From contig CAVRWT010000005.1 in NCBI GenBank assembly GCA_963724825.1, positions 186,001 to 250,000 on the forward strand: 64,000 nucleotides of DNA. Direction: 5' to 3'. Below are positions 8,762 to 17,606 of the stretch, in pieces. Made by a program: the position numbers and the translations under genes. Every line of letters starts with the position of its first letter. Position 1 is the first letter of the stretch. The notes under the pieces were generated by a model. It was not told where the DNA came from. It did no database searches and was given only the letters and a program-made list of their open reading frames with translations. The stretch is from JALYNX01 sp963724825. Its GTDB lineage: Bacteria > Actinomycetota > Acidimicrobiia > Spongiisociales > ZC4RG35.

Positions 8762-8989
8762 TCACACCGCAGGGGCGAATCCAACCGCCGGCCCGCTTTC
8801 GGCGTCCTCGATCTCGACGTAGGCCACCTGACCAGCGGGTACTCCAATGGTTCTCCCCTTGCTGTCGGCGAACCAGGCAAGCTCGCCTGCCTTCACCGCG
8901 CGTTCCAACTCCTTCTTGAAGGACGGAACGTCTTCGACCTCGATCTCGACCACCTTGTTGGTTTCGGCCACCCCGATGCGGACCTTCAT
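8762..8989 (-). CDS. DUF3107 family small protein
   Basis: A 75-residue protein of a family found across actinobacteria and of unknown function. The pattern is MKVRIGVAETNKVVEIEVED, then a helix KELERAVKAGE, then GRTIGVPAGQVAYVEIED, which is the typical ending that packs a beta strand. The ATG at 8989 has GGGAG five bases upstream and matches the family start; an ATG ten codons upstream (9019) is also possible. It is convergent with whiB1 (10 bp apart) and divergent from the LysM gene. Confidence 0.85.
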   Translation of the reverse strand: MKVRIGVAETNKVVEIEVEDVPSFKKELERAVKAGELAWFADSKGRTIGVPAGQVAYVEIEDAESGPAVGFAPAV

Positions 8990-9064
8990 CACAGCTCCCT
9001 GACGTGTCGGTTCAGTCATCGTAACCCCCTTCCGGAGTCCCGTTCTCGGCCTTAGGTTCGAGCC

Positions 9065-9400
9065 ATGGGACGCGCTTGTCGCCGGTGGGCGGTGTTGTCG
9101 ATGACCACCGTTGTGATCGTTCTGAGCCCGGTGGCCAGGGCCGAGCCCGGCGGCTTTCGCAACTACGTGCCGATCGCCATCGCTGCTGAAGGATCGGATT
9201 CGGTCGTGGTCGAGAAAGGAGATCACCTCTGGAGCATCTCTGCGACGGAGCTCGAGCGACGTCTGACCCATCGTCCGAGCAGTGCCGAAATCGCCCCCTA
9301 TTGGCGTCAGGTGATCGAAGCCAATCGCGACCGGCTCCGCTCAGGCGACCCTGATCTCATCTACCCCGGCGAGACAGTGCTCTTGCCCGAGGCGGGCTAG
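9065..9400 (+). CDS. Secreted LysM-domain protein
   Basis: A 111-residue protein with a signal peptide (basic MGRACRRW, hydrophobic AVLSMTTVVIVL, likely cleavage after VARA) and one LysM-like domain: DSVVVEKGDHLWSISATEL, then YWRQVIEANRDRL, then DLIYPGETVLLPEAG. LysM domains bind N-acetylglucosamine-containing glycans, so a peptidoglycan attachment or cell-wall role is likely. There is no catalytic domain. Its last codon overlaps the convergent sugar dehydrogenase gene by 4 bp. Confidence 0.82.
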   Translation: MGRACRRWAVLSMTTVVIVLSPVARAEPGGFRNYVPIAIAAEGSDSVVVEKGDHLWSISATELERRLTHRPSSAEIAPYWRQVIEANRDRLRSGDPDLIYPGETVLLPEAG

Positions 9401-10740
9401 CGAACCGCGGTGAACTTGGCGACCGCCCCTTCGTAGGTGACCAGGTAGAGCTCGCCGTCGCCGCCGATCCCGAAACTGTCGACCTGTCCGAGAGTTCCCA
9501 GCTCATCGGTCCAGTCGTGCTCCTCGGTGACTTCGCCATCCACGTACTTGAACGACTTGATCCACTTCTTGCACCAGTCGCTGTAGAAGTAGGTGCCGTC
9601 GAGCTCGGGTATCTCATCCCCCCGATACACCGCTCCCCCGGTCACCGAGCAATTGCCGTCGTCGTGGCTGTAGGTGAGGACCGGCGAGGTGTAGTCGTCA
9701 GGATTGCAGTCCTGCTTGTGGAAGCAGCGAGTCCCCTCCATGTCCGACCATCCCAGGTTGAACCCGCCTTCATCAATGGGGAGGACGTTGATCTCCTCCT
9801 CATCGGCGTGCCCAACATCGGCGATGTAGATCAGCCTGTCGACGGGGTCGATCGAGAACCGCCACGGGTTGCGCAGCCCGTATGCCCAAACCTCGGGGAG
9901 ACCTCCGCCATCAACGAACGGGTTGTTCGGTGGGATTGCATAAGGGTCGCCGGAGTCGACGTCTATGCGGTGCACCTTGCCGAAGAAGGTGTTCGGGTCC
10001 TGGGCCTGGGCCCGGGAGTCGGCCCCGTCACCCATCGAGATCATCAGCAAGCCCTCAGGATCGAAGGCAAGCTGCCCTGCGTAGTGCCTGATGTCGGAGG
10101 CGTTTGGCGGCTGCTCGAGCTCGATCAGGACCCGCTCCGAATCGGCCCGGGCCCGATTGGGGTCGGAGGTCGAGACCTGGAACTCGGAGAGCTGGCGACG
10201 ACCCCCCTTGTCCGTGTAGTAGACGAAGAACCGGCCGTTGTTGGCATAGTCAGGGTGGAAAGCCAGCCCGAGCATCCCCTGCTCGATCCCACCCGCCAGA
10301 ACCCGGTCCGTGAGATCCAGGAACGCCGGATCAAGCAACTCGCGATTGGCATCGAGGATCCGGATGACACCGACCCGTTGCACCACAAAGAGCCGGTCGT
10401 CGCCCTTGGGAGCGGTGACCACTGTGGGCTGGTTCATGCCCTCGAAGAGGACATCGAGCTTGATCGATTGGAGTGCGCCAAGGGCGCTGGTCGAGCCAGT
10501 GGAACCCGGCACCGACGAAGAGGTGGAGCCGCCGAGAACGGTTGTCACCGTCCCCGAACCAGCCGGTGAGGAGGTGGTCGAGCCAACGGCGACCGGAGTG
10601 GTGGTCCCCGGGCTCCCTTCATCGTCGCCCAGGACGCGAAACACCAGGAAGCCGACCAGGAATACCGCAACCAACCCGATGATCAACCCGCGCATCCGAG
10701 CCTGGGCCGGACCTTGTTGTTCTCGGTGTCGCGCGCTCAC
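9397..10740 (-). CDS. PQQ-dependent sugar dehydrogenase-like protein, membrane-anchored
   Basis: Soluble-aldose-dehydrogenase family beta-propeller. An N-terminal membrane anchor (MRGLIIGLVAVFLVGFLVFR) is followed by a Ser/Thr/Gly-rich linker of about 60 residues and then the propeller. Diagnostic stretches are EQGMLGLAFHPDYANNGRFF, VYYTDKGGRRQLSEF, WAYGLRNPWRFSIDPVDRLI and ADVGHADEEEINVLP, with cofactor-site and calcium-site residues in the same order as the family. Members oxidise sugars or are inactive relatives (HHIP-like), so the substrate is unknown. An internal ATG at 10695 begins right at the anchor and could be the real start. Confidence 0.88.
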   Translation of the reverse strand: MSARHREQQGPAQARMRGLIIGLVAVFLVGFLVFRVLGDDEGSPGTTTPVAVGSTTSSPAGSGTVTTVLGGSTSSSVPGSTGSTSALGALQSIKLDVLFEGMNQPTVVTAPKGDDRLFVVQRVGVIRILDANRELLDPAFLDLTDRVLAGGIEQGMLGLAFHPDYANNGRFFVYYTDKGGRRQLSEFQVSTSDPNRARADSERVLIELEQPPNASDIRHYAGQLAFDPEGLLMISMGDGADSRAQAQDPNTFFGKVHRIDVDSGDPYAIPPNNPFVDGGGLPEVWAYGLRNPWRFSIDPVDRLIYIADVGHADEEEINVLPIDEGGFNLGWSDMEGTRCFHKQDCNPDDYTSPVLTYSHDDGNCSVTGGAVYRGDEIPELDGTYFYSDWCKKWIKSFKYVDGEVTEEHDWTDELGTLGQVDSFGIGGDGELYLVTYEGAVAKFTAVR

Positions 10741-10782
10741 AGAAATCCGAGTGTAGAAAGCGTCACTGGTTTGGCAGCCGGT

Positions 10783-11754
10783 CTAGGCGTTCTCGCCAAG
10801 GAAGATTTCCGAGACCGAACTGTCCATGAAGATCGCCTGCAAGGTCTCGGCAAGGATCGGGGCGATCGACAAAACCTGGACGTTGTCGAGCTTCAGGATT
10901 TCCTCGGAAACCGGCAGGGTGTTGGTGACGATCACTTCTTCCACGGCGGCGTTCTTCAACAGGTCGATCGACGGTTCGGAGAAGACCCCATGAGTGGCCG
11001 CTATTCGCACACTGGCCGCCCCTTGCGCCCGGACCATCTCGGCCGCGTTGCACACCGTTCCTGCGGTGTCGATGATGTCGTCGACGATCACCACGTGGCG
11101 TCCCTGGACACTCCCCGCCATTTCCAATGCCGTCGAAGTGTTGTGCGCCGTCGGATCGCGGCGCTTGTAGACGAACGCAACCGAGGCATCCAGGAAACGG
11201 GCATACCTCTCCGCTCGCTTCACACCGCCGGCATCCGGGGACAGCACCGTGGTCGGGCCTTCGATTCGCTGGCTGAGATAGTCGGTGATGATCGGCAAGG
11301 CAGTGAGATGATCGAACGGCTTGTTGATGAAACCCTGCAGCTGGCCGGTGTGGAGGTCCACCGAGACCAAGCGATCGGCCCCAGCCGTCATGAACAGGTC
11401 ACTCATCAGGCGGGCAGTGATCGGCTCACGGGGGAGAACTTTCTTGTCCTGCCGCGAGTAACCGAAGAAAGGCATCACTGCGGTGATCCGACGCGCCGAG
11501 GCTCGGGTCAGGGCATCGATGGTGATCAATTGCTCCATGATGTTGTCGTTCATGGGCTCGCAATGGCTCTGCATCACGAAGCAGTCCGCTCCGCGGACAC
11601 TTTCGGTGGGGCGAACATAGATCTCGCCGTTGGCGAAGCGGGAGCGTTCCAGAGCCCCCAGGGAGACCCCCATGACCTCGGCAACCTCTTCGGCCAGTGG
11701 AAGGTTGGCCCCTCCACTGAAGAGCATCATCCGCTTCCGGGAGACGATGTCCAA
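10783..11754 (-). CDS. prs: Ribose-phosphate pyrophosphokinase
   Basis: Makes PRPP from ribose-5-phosphate and ATP for nucleotide, His and Trp synthesis. The TTG at 11754 is preferred: GGAGG lies six bases upstream and it follows the glmU stop by one base. The protein shows FANGEIYVRPTESVRGADCF, the ATP loop PFFGYSRQDKKVLPREPITA, DLHTGQLQGF and the PRPP-binding loop VVIVDDIIDTAGT. Length of 323 residues is normal for class I enzymes. Pairing of glmU and prs in one operon is usual in Gram-positive bacteria and links cell-wall precursor and PRPP supply. Confidence 0.95.
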   Translation of the reverse strand: MDIVSRKRMMLFSGGANLPLAEEVAEVMGVSLGALERSRFANGEIYVRPTESVRGADCFVMQSHCEPMNDNIMEQLITIDALTRASARRITAVMPFFGYSRQDKKVLPREPITARLMSDLFMTAGADRLVSVDLHTGQLQGFINKPFDHLTALPIITDYLSQRIEGPTTVLSPDAGGVKRAERYARFLDASVAFVYKRRDPTAHNTSTALEMAGSVQGRHVVIVDDIIDTAGTVCNAAEMVRAQGAASVRIAATHGVFSEPSIDLLKNAAVEEVIVTNTLPVSEEILKLDNVQVLSIAPILAETLQAIFMDSSVSEIFLGENA

Positions 11755-11755
11755 C

Positions 11756-13144
11756 TCAGTCCTCCGACTTCCTGGCTGCCCGCTTCTGGGCGCGGCGCCG
11801 AGCGTAGCCGGGGATCTCCTTCTGCTCGTTGCGTTCGATTGCGAGGGCCCCTGCGGCCACATTCTCGGTGATCACCGAGCCCGCACCGATCACGGCGCCG
11901 TCCCCGATCGTGAGCGGAGCCACCAGCATCGTGTCCGATCCGATGAATACATCCTCACCGATCTCGGTCTGATGCTTCTCGAATCCGTCGTAGTTGCAGG
12001 TGATGGTCCCGGCGCCAATGTTGCTCCTGGCCCCCACGCTGGCGTCTCCGAGATAGCTGAGATGCGGCGCCTTCGCCTTCTCCCCCAGGGTCGTGTTCTT
12101 GGTCTCCACGAAGGTCCCGACCTTGGACCCGCGTTCGAGGACGCTGCCAGGTCGAAGCGACGCGTAGGGCCCGACCTCACATTCGTCGCCGACCACCGCA
12201 CCCCTGAGCACCGCGTACCAGACCGTTGCCCCGGCCCCGATCGATGAGTCCACCGCAAACACGTCCGGGCCCACCTGAGCACCTGCCCCAACGGTGGTGC
12301 TGCCTTCGAGGTGGACACCGGGGTAGATCCTTGCCCCCGGTTCCACGATCACCGTGTCGTCGACATAGGTTCGCTCGGGGTCCAGCATCCACACACCCGA
12401 TTCCATCAGCCTCTGGTTGGTTCGAGCTTGGAGGAGGCGCCTCGCCTCGGCCAGCTGGTCTTGAGAGTTGATTCCGACCACCTCCTCAGGAATGGCCCGG
12501 ACCGGCTCGATGCGCTCACCACGGTCGGCAAGGATCCCGATCACGTCGGTCAGGTAGTACTCGCCCTGTGCATTCTCGTTCGAAATCCTCGCCAGGGCAT
12601 CGATCAAATCACCGGCGCGGAAGGAGTACACGCCGGCATTGATGTCGCGAAGCGCCCGCTGCTCCTCGTTGGTGTCCTTCTCCTCGACGATCGAGGTAAC
12701 CAGCCCGTTCTCATCGTGAATCACCCGGCCATAACCAGTGGGATTATCGAATTCGACCACCACCAGCCGGGCGGCGACGTTCTCGCCACGGGCAGCGAGG
12801 CCAGAGACCAGATCAGGGGTGAGGAGGGGCAGGTCCCCATAGAGGACCACCACCGTGTCGCCGGGATCGATGTCTTTGATGGCGTTCAGCCCGATGCTGG
12901 TGGCATGACCGGTGCCCAGCTGCTCCTCCTGGACGGCCGAAACCACGTGATCGGGGAGGAGGCGCTCGACTTCGTCGGCGCGGTGACCAACGACCACCAC
13001 TGTCGTCTCGGGATCGAGCCCCGCCACCGTTTCCAGAACCCAACCCACCAGAGGCCGGCCCGCCGCCATGTGGGCCACCTTGGGCAGCTCGGACATCATC
13101 CGTTTCCCCTGCCCGGCGGCAAGCACGATCACATGAAGAGACAC
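11756..13144 (-). CDS. glmU: Bifunctional GlmU (GlcNAc-1-P uridyltransferase / GlcN-1-P acetyltransferase)
   Basis: Makes UDP-N-acetylglucosamine, the peptidoglycan precursor. The N-terminal uridyltransferase has VIVLAAGQGKRMMSELPKVA and VVVLYGDLPLLTPDLV; LGTGHATSIGL and YGRVIHDENGLVTSIVEEKD line the active site. From about residue 250 the left-handed beta helix carries hexapeptide repeats, with ETKNTTLGEKAKAPHLSYLG and GAGTITCNYDG typical of the acetyltransferase site. 462 residues, full length, ending in a basic tail. The ATG at 13144 lies 24 bp from tRNA-Gln on the same strand. Confidence 0.97.
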   Translation of the reverse strand: MSLHVIVLAAGQGKRMMSELPKVAHMAAGRPLVGWVLETVAGLDPETTVVVVGHRADEVERLLPDHVVSAVQEEQLGTGHATSIGLNAIKDIDPGDTVVVLYGDLPLLTPDLVSGLAARGENVAARLVVVEFDNPTGYGRVIHDENGLVTSIVEEKDTNEEQRALRDINAGVYSFRAGDLIDALARISNENAQGEYYLTDVIGILADRGERIEPVRAIPEEVVGINSQDQLAEARRLLQARTNQRLMESGVWMLDPERTYVDDTVIVEPGARIYPGVHLEGSTTVGAGAQVGPDVFAVDSSIGAGATVWYAVLRGAVVGDECEVGPYASLRPGSVLERGSKVGTFVETKNTTLGEKAKAPHLSYLGDASVGARSNIGAGTITCNYDGFEKHQTEIGEDVFIGSDTMLVAPLTIGDGAVIGAGSVITENVAAGALAIERNEQKEIPGYARRRAQKRAARKSED

Positions 13145-13167
13145 GACAACCTCTCGATGGGAGACGC

Positions 13168-13238
13168 TGGGGGGGCAGGACTCGAACCCGCTCTTACAGG
13201 ACCAAAACCTGCCGTGCTACCGGTTACACCACCCCCCA
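13168..13238 (-). tRNA. tRNA-Gln (anticodon TTG)
   Basis: Read on the minus strand, acceptor TGGGGGG pairs with CCCCCCA; the D arm is GTGT..GCAC; the anticodon stem GCAGG/CCTGT encloses TTTTGGT, giving anticodon TTG (reads CAA); the T arm is GCGGG-TTCGAGT-CCTGC. All 71 positions fit. CCA is not encoded. A partial copy lies 53 bp upstream. Confidence 0.95.
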
Positions 13239-13290
13239 AAAACAAGGCCTGGTGGGACCCGGAGTTTACCGGTCCTTCGCCTCGTGCCTG

Positions 13291-13340
13291 CTCTTACAGG
13301 ACCCTCTACCTGATGGTGCTACCGGTTACACCACCCCCCA
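13291..13340 (-). pseudogene. Truncated tRNA-Gln copy
   Basis: The 5' two-thirds of the neighbouring tRNA-Gln is repeated: the acceptor 5' strand TGGGGGG, the whole D arm and the 3' half of the anticodon stem are the same, but the anticodon loop is altered and one or two bases longer, and no T arm or 3' acceptor strand follows. It cannot fold as a tRNA. The remaining intergenic sequence to 13468 shows no other feature. Confidence 0.8.
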
Positions 13341-13468
13341 ATTGGGGACCCTGAGGTTACCTAGGGGAGAGACCCAGTATCAACGCGGTAGCCTACGCAA
13401 AGACGACAGAACGCTATGCGTACGGCTAGCTACGGTGCATTGACGAGCAGGCGTAGCCTGCCTCCGCT

Positions 13469-14359
13469 ATGCCAAATGTCATCTCGACCAAAGCACTCAC
13501 CAAGAACTACGGGCAGACGATCGGGCTCGACGGGCTCGATCTCGATGTCGCCGAAGGGGAGGTCCACGGCTTTCTCGGCCCTAACGGCGCCGGCAAGACG
13601 ACCACGATTCGAATCCTGCTCGGACTGATCAAGTCCGACGGCGGGGAGGTCACTCTGTTCGGTCGAGATCCTTGGTCCGAGGCCACGGACCTTCATCGGC
13701 GCCTTGCCTATGTGCCTGGCGACGTGAACCTCTGGCCGAATCTGACCGGTGGTGAGGTCATCGACCTCCTCAGCCGCCTGCGGGGAGGCCTTGACGTCGC
13801 CAAGAAGGACATGCTGCTGGAGCGGTTCGACCTCGATCCTCGGAAGAAGGGCCGCACCTACTCGAAAGGCAACCGCCAGAAAGTGGCGCTCATCGCGGCC
13901 CTGGCATCCGATGTGGAGTTGCTCATCCTCGACGAGCCGACCGCGGGGTTGGATCCGCTCATGGAGGCGGAGTTCCGGGCGGTTGTCAACGAGGACCGGC
14001 ACGATGGGAGAACGGTGCTTCTGGCGAGTCACATCCTCGCCGAGGTCGAAGCGCTCTGTGATCGGGTGAGCATCGTGCGCGCCGGGAAGACCGTGGAATC
14101 GGGCACCCTCACCGAGCTCCGCCACCTGACCCGGACCACGATCTCAGCCGAGCTGGCCAATGTGCCCACCGGGCTTGCCGACCTTCCCGGGGTCCACGAC
14201 CTGGAGGCCGAAGACCACAGGGTCCACTTCGAAGTCGACTCCGCGCAACTCGGTCCCGTCCTCAGCCATTTGACCGGGCTCGGGGTGCGAAGCCTGACCA
14301 GCCAGCCGCCCACGCTGGAAGAGTTGTTCATGCGTCACTATCGGGACGAGATCGCGTGA
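13469..14359 (+). CDS. ABC transporter ATP-binding protein (exporter type)
   Basis: ATPase subunit of an ABC exporter. Walker A FLGPNGAGKTTTIRILLGL, an ABC signature that is degenerate (YSKGNRQKVALIAALA in place of LSGGQ), Walker B VELLILDEPTAGLDPLMEA and the switch His in VLLASHILAEVEALCDR. The C-terminal 70 residues form the regulatory extension common to drug- and antibiotic-resistance exporters. 296 residues. Its stop overlaps the next gene's GTG by 4 bp, so the two make one transporter. Confidence 0.93.
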   Translation: MPNVISTKALTKNYGQTIGLDGLDLDVAEGEVHGFLGPNGAGKTTTIRILLGLIKSDGGEVTLFGRDPWSEATDLHRRLAYVPGDVNLWPNLTGGEVIDLLSRLRGGLDVAKKDMLLERFDLDPRKKGRTYSKGNRQKVALIAALASDVELLILDEPTAGLDPLMEAEFRAVVNEDRHDGRTVLLASHILAEVEALCDRVSIVRAGKTVESGTLTELRHLTRTTISAELANVPTGLADLPGVHDLEAEDHRVHFEVDSAQLGPVLSHLTGLGVRSLTSQPPTLEELFMRHYRDEIA

Positions 14360-15957
14360 CCACCTTCACCGGCACCTGGCATCTGATTCGATTCATCCTG
14401 AGACGGGACCGCTTCCGCCTCTTGGTCTGGATTCTGGTGCTGTCCTCATTGGCGATAGGCACCGCCAGCGCCTTCATCAGCCTGTATCCGGACGAGGCCG
14501 AGCGTCAGATGCTGGTCACCACCATCGGCTCGAACCCGGCGATCGTCGCTTTTCTCGGCCCGATATATGGCTCGTCCGTTGGCAACCTCACCGCCTGGCG
14601 GGTAGGAGTCATCGGGTCGGTCCTGATCGGGGTCATGGCCGCACTGACCATGATCAGACACACCAGGGAGGAAGAGGAGACCGGGCGACGCGAGTTGCTG
14701 GGGGCAACGGTGGTAGGGCGCAACGCGCCATTGACGGCCAGCCTCATCGTCACCGCATCTGCCGGCCTGATACTGGGGGCTTTGTGCGCTGCGGGGCTGA
14801 TCGGGCTTGGTCTGCCGACATCGGGATCGATTGCCTTTGGCGTGGGATACACCGCGGTCGCCATCGTCTTCGCCGGGCTGTCCGGAGTCGCCGCTCAGTT
14901 GACCCAGGGCGCCGGAGCCGCCAGGGGAATCGCCATCGGAATGATTGGTGCCTCCTTCGTTCTCCGCCTGGCCGGTGATGGTGGCTCCGAAAGCGGTCTG
15001 GGGTGGATGTCGTGGCTGTCCCCCATCGGCTGGTTCACCCAGCTCCGGGCTTACGCCGAGGAACGGTGGCCCGTGTTGCTGCTCTCGGCCGGGCTGGCGC
15101 TGTTGGCGACAACCGGCGCCTTTTGGTTGGCGGCTCGCCGGGATGTCGGTGCCGGGATTGTCCAACCGAGACTGGGCCCCGGATCGGCCTCGCGAAGACT
15201 GGGATCTCCTCTGGGGCTCGCTTGGAGACTGCATCGGCCAGCCCTGCTTGGCTGGGGCCTCGGACTGGCGTTCCTCGGTGCGGTATACGGGGGTATTGCC
15301 GACAGTGTCGGTGGTTTCCTCACGGACAGTCCACAACTCGCCGAGATCTTTGAGCAGTTGGGAGGTGAGGCCGGGATCACCGCTGCTTACTTCGCGACAG
15401 CGATGGGGATCCTCGCCCTGATCGCCACCGCCTACGCCATCAGGACGGCCCTCCGCACGAGAGTCGAGGAGGAGAGCCTCCGCGCCGACTCGGTGCTGGC
15501 GACGGCCACCCCCCGGATTCGCTGGGCGAACAGCCATTTCCTGTTTGCACTGCTGGGCCCGGTCTTGATCCTTGCGGTGGCGGGACTCGTCGCGGGCGCT
15601 GTTTACGGAGTGATCATCGGCGATGTTGGTGGGCAAGTGCCCCGCGTCCTCGAGGCGGCAATGATCCAGATCCCTGCAGTGTGGGTGGTGGTGGGGATCT
15701 CGGTTGCCCTATTCGGGTTGGCCCCCCGGTTCAACGACGCGATCTGGGGGGTGCTGGTGGCCTTCTTCCTCCTCGGCCAGCTCGGTCGGATCCTTCAGTT
15801 CCCGCAGTGGGCCTTGGATCTCTCCCCGTTCAGTCACATACCAGCTCTGCCCGCCGACGACCTCACCGTCTTGCCGTTGGTCGTGTTGACCGCCATCGCC
15901 CTCGCCCTGATCGTGATCGGCCTCGCCGGATTCCAGCGAAGGGACGTTGGCGTCTGA
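14356..15957 (+). CDS. ABC exporter permease, tetronasin/fluoroquinolone-export type
   Basis: A 533-residue integral membrane protein with about 12 hydrophobic segments in two similar halves (first half from RLLVWILVLSSLAIGTASAF, second from LAWRLHRPALLGWGLGLAFL). This doubled permease layout with a cytoplasmic ETGRRELLGATVVGRN segment repeated in the second half as EEESLRADSVLATATPRIRW is typical of actinobacterial ABC-2 exporters annotated for tetronasin or fluoroquinolone efflux. The substrate cannot be told from sequence. The GTG start overlaps the ATPase stop. Confidence 0.88.
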   Translation: MTTFTGTWHLIRFILRRDRFRLLVWILVLSSLAIGTASAFISLYPDEAERQMLVTTIGSNPAIVAFLGPIYGSSVGNLTAWRVGVIGSVLIGVMAALTMIRHTREEEETGRRELLGATVVGRNAPLTASLIVTASAGLILGALCAAGLIGLGLPTSGSIAFGVGYTAVAIVFAGLSGVAAQLTQGAGAARGIAIGMIGASFVLRLAGDGGSESGLGWMSWLSPIGWFTQLRAYAEERWPVLLLSAGLALLATTGAFWLAARRDVGAGIVQPRLGPGSASRRLGSPLGLAWRLHRPALLGWGLGLAFLGAVYGGIADSVGGFLTDSPQLAEIFEQLGGEAGITAAYFATAMGILALIATAYAIRTALRTRVEEESLRADSVLATATPRIRWANSHFLFALLGPVLILAVAGLVAGAVYGVIIGDVGGQVPRVLEAAMIQIPAVWVVVGISVALFGLAPRFNDAIWGVLVAFFLLGQLGRILQFPQWALDLSPFSHIPALPADDLTVLPLVVLTAIALALIVIGLAGFQRRDVGV

Positions 15958-15963
15958 GCCCGA

Positions 15964-16806
15964 TCAGTCCTCGACCCGACTCACGCCGCTTTTTCTGAGA
16001 TCGGCACCGAAGGCGAGCCGCGACCACTTCCGCACCGCCTCGGCGGCGTCGATGGCCTCGTCCGCGTCGGGAAAGAATCCAAAGCAGCCTGATCCGGACC
16101 CGGTCATCAGAGCTGTGCCCCAGACCGAGCGCAGGTCGGCCATGAAGTCACCCAACGCCGGCTCGAGATCCAAGGCGGGCGGGGTCAGGTCGTTCCGGAT
16201 CGGCATCCCGCCCCGCAACTGCGGGGGCAGCGAGCCGGAGCCGACGGTCTCCCCGACCGGCCCTTCCATCTCATCCCATCGCCGGTACACGTCCTGAGTC
16301 GAAAGGCAGAACTCCGGCACGGCGACTGCGATCGCCAGCCCGGAGAGCGCGGGTTGGGTCTCGATCACCTCGCCAAAGCCTGACATCAGAATCGTGCCCC
16401 CCACCAGAAACAGGGGCACATCGGCACCGAGGGAGGCGGCCATCTCAGCCATCCCGGTCTGGTCGCCAGAACCGAAGGAGCACGCGGCGAGCAACGCGGC
16501 CGCAGCGTTCGAGCTGCCGCCTCCGAGGCCGGACCCGATCGGTATCCGCTTCCGGAGCCGAATCTTCAACGGTGGCACCGCCCTGCGCTGGCGGACCGCC
16601 TCCACCGCTTTGCCCACCAGGTTGTCCTCGGAGTCGAGGTCGGCCCCGACGACCGTGATCTCTTCGTCCTCGGCCTCTTCGACCTCCAATCGATCGCACC
16701 ATTCGATCGTCTGCACCAGGGAGGTGATCGGGTGATAGCCACCGGCGGCAGGAGGCTCGACGTGCAAGGACAGATTGACCTTGGCTGGAGCCTCGAACAC
16801 GCTCAC
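15964..16806 (-). CDS. ispE: 4-diphosphocytidyl-2-C-methyl-D-erythritol kinase
   Basis: GHMP kinase of the MEP isoprenoid pathway. The N-terminal APAKVNLSLHVEPPAAGGYH is the substrate-binding stretch, IPIGSGLGGGSSNAAAALLA is the ATP loop, GADVPLFLVGG and the C-terminal MTGSGSGCFGFF are the other two GHMP motifs. 280 residues, normal. The GTG start overlaps the rsmA stop (GTGA), so ispE is the last gene of tatD-rsmA-ispE, a gene order widespread in actinobacteria. It ends 7 bp from the convergent permease gene. Confidence 0.96.
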   Translation of the reverse strand: MSVFEAPAKVNLSLHVEPPAAGGYHPITSLVQTIEWCDRLEVEEAEDEEITVVGADLDSEDNLVGKAVEAVRQRRAVPPLKIRLRKRIPIGSGLGGGSSNAAAALLAACSFGSGDQTGMAEMAASLGADVPLFLVGGTILMSGFGEVIETQPALSGLAIAVAVPEFCLSTQDVYRRWDEMEGPVGETVGSGSLPPQLRGGMPIRNDLTPPALDLEPALGDFMADLRSVWGTALMTGSGSGCFGFFPDADEAIDAAEAVRKWSRLAFGADLRKSGVSRVED

Positions 16807-17606
16807 AACCGGGCCAACCTCAAGTAGTCGCCTGGTGCCAGGTCTTCGGCGCGAGAGGTGGGGTCGAGGCCCGCGGCCTGAATCGAGGCGGTGGGATCTT
16901 CGAACATCCCGGCGAGCGACCTTCTCAACATCTTGCGACGCTGATTGAAGCCTGCCGCGGCCAGCTCGACTGCGCGATCGGCGTCGGGCGGGGCGGGCAC
17001 CCGATCCATTATCACCACCGCCGAGTCGACTGAAGGCGCCGGATAGAAGACCTGTGGGGGCACTCGAAACGCGACTCTGGCCGGCGCATAAATGCCGCTG
17101 ATCACTGATGGAAGACCGTATTCCTTGGATCCTGGGGGGGCAGCGAACCGTTCCGCCACTTCTCGCTGGACCATGACGATGAAGCGAACGATGTCTGGCA
17201 CTTTGCGCAGGGCATCGAGAACCAGAGGGGTGCCGACGTTGTAGGGGAGGTTGGCCACCATCACCCAGTTCCCGGGGCCCAATGCGACGCCAAGGTCCAC
17301 GTCCATGACGTCGGCGAACCGAAGCTCGACGTCGAGACCCACCGTCACCTCCTTCAGAATCGGCGCCAACCTGGAGTCGACCTCATAGGCGACTACATGC
17401 GACCCGGTGGCCGCCAGAGCCCGGGTCAGGGTCCCGGTCCCGGCCCCGACCTCGACGACCTGGTCGCCGGTCTGGAGCCCGGCAAGATCGACGATCTTGC
17501 GAGTGATGTTGGAGTCGGCGAGGAAGTTCTGGCCGAGGTGGTGCGTCGGTGTGAGGCCGTGTCGCTCGAGGAGATCCACTATCTCGGATCGGGTCTGCGC
17601 CTTCAT
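16803..17606 (-). CDS. rsmA: 16S rRNA dimethyladenosine transferase
   Basis: Dimethylates A1518/A1519 (E. coli numbering) near the 3' end of 16S rRNA. HHLGQNFLADSNITRKIVDL is the family N-terminus, VVEVGAGTGTLTRALAATG is the SAM-binding motif I, and MVANLPYNVGTPLVLDAL contains the catalytic NLPY. VQREVAERFAA and YPAPSVDSAVV are further conserved segments. 267 residues. The ATG at 17606 overlaps the tatD stop by ATGA. Confidence 0.96.
   Translation of the reverse strand: MKAQTRSEIVDLLERHGLTPTHHLGQNFLADSNITRKIVDLAGLQTGDQVVEVGAGTGTLTRALAATGSHVVAYEVDSRLAPILKEVTVGLDVELRFADVMDVDLGVALGPGNWVMVANLPYNVGTPLVLDALRKVPDIVRFIVMVQREVAERFAAPPGSKEYGLPSVISGIYAPARVAFRVPPQVFYPAPSVDSAVVIMDRVPAPPDADRAVELAAAGFNQRRKMLRRSLAGMFEDPTASIQAAGLDPTSRAEDLAPGDYLRLARL

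Noticed and set aside
13291..13340. Second functional tRNA
   Set aside because: There is no T arm or 3' acceptor strand, and the anticodon loop is not seven bases long.
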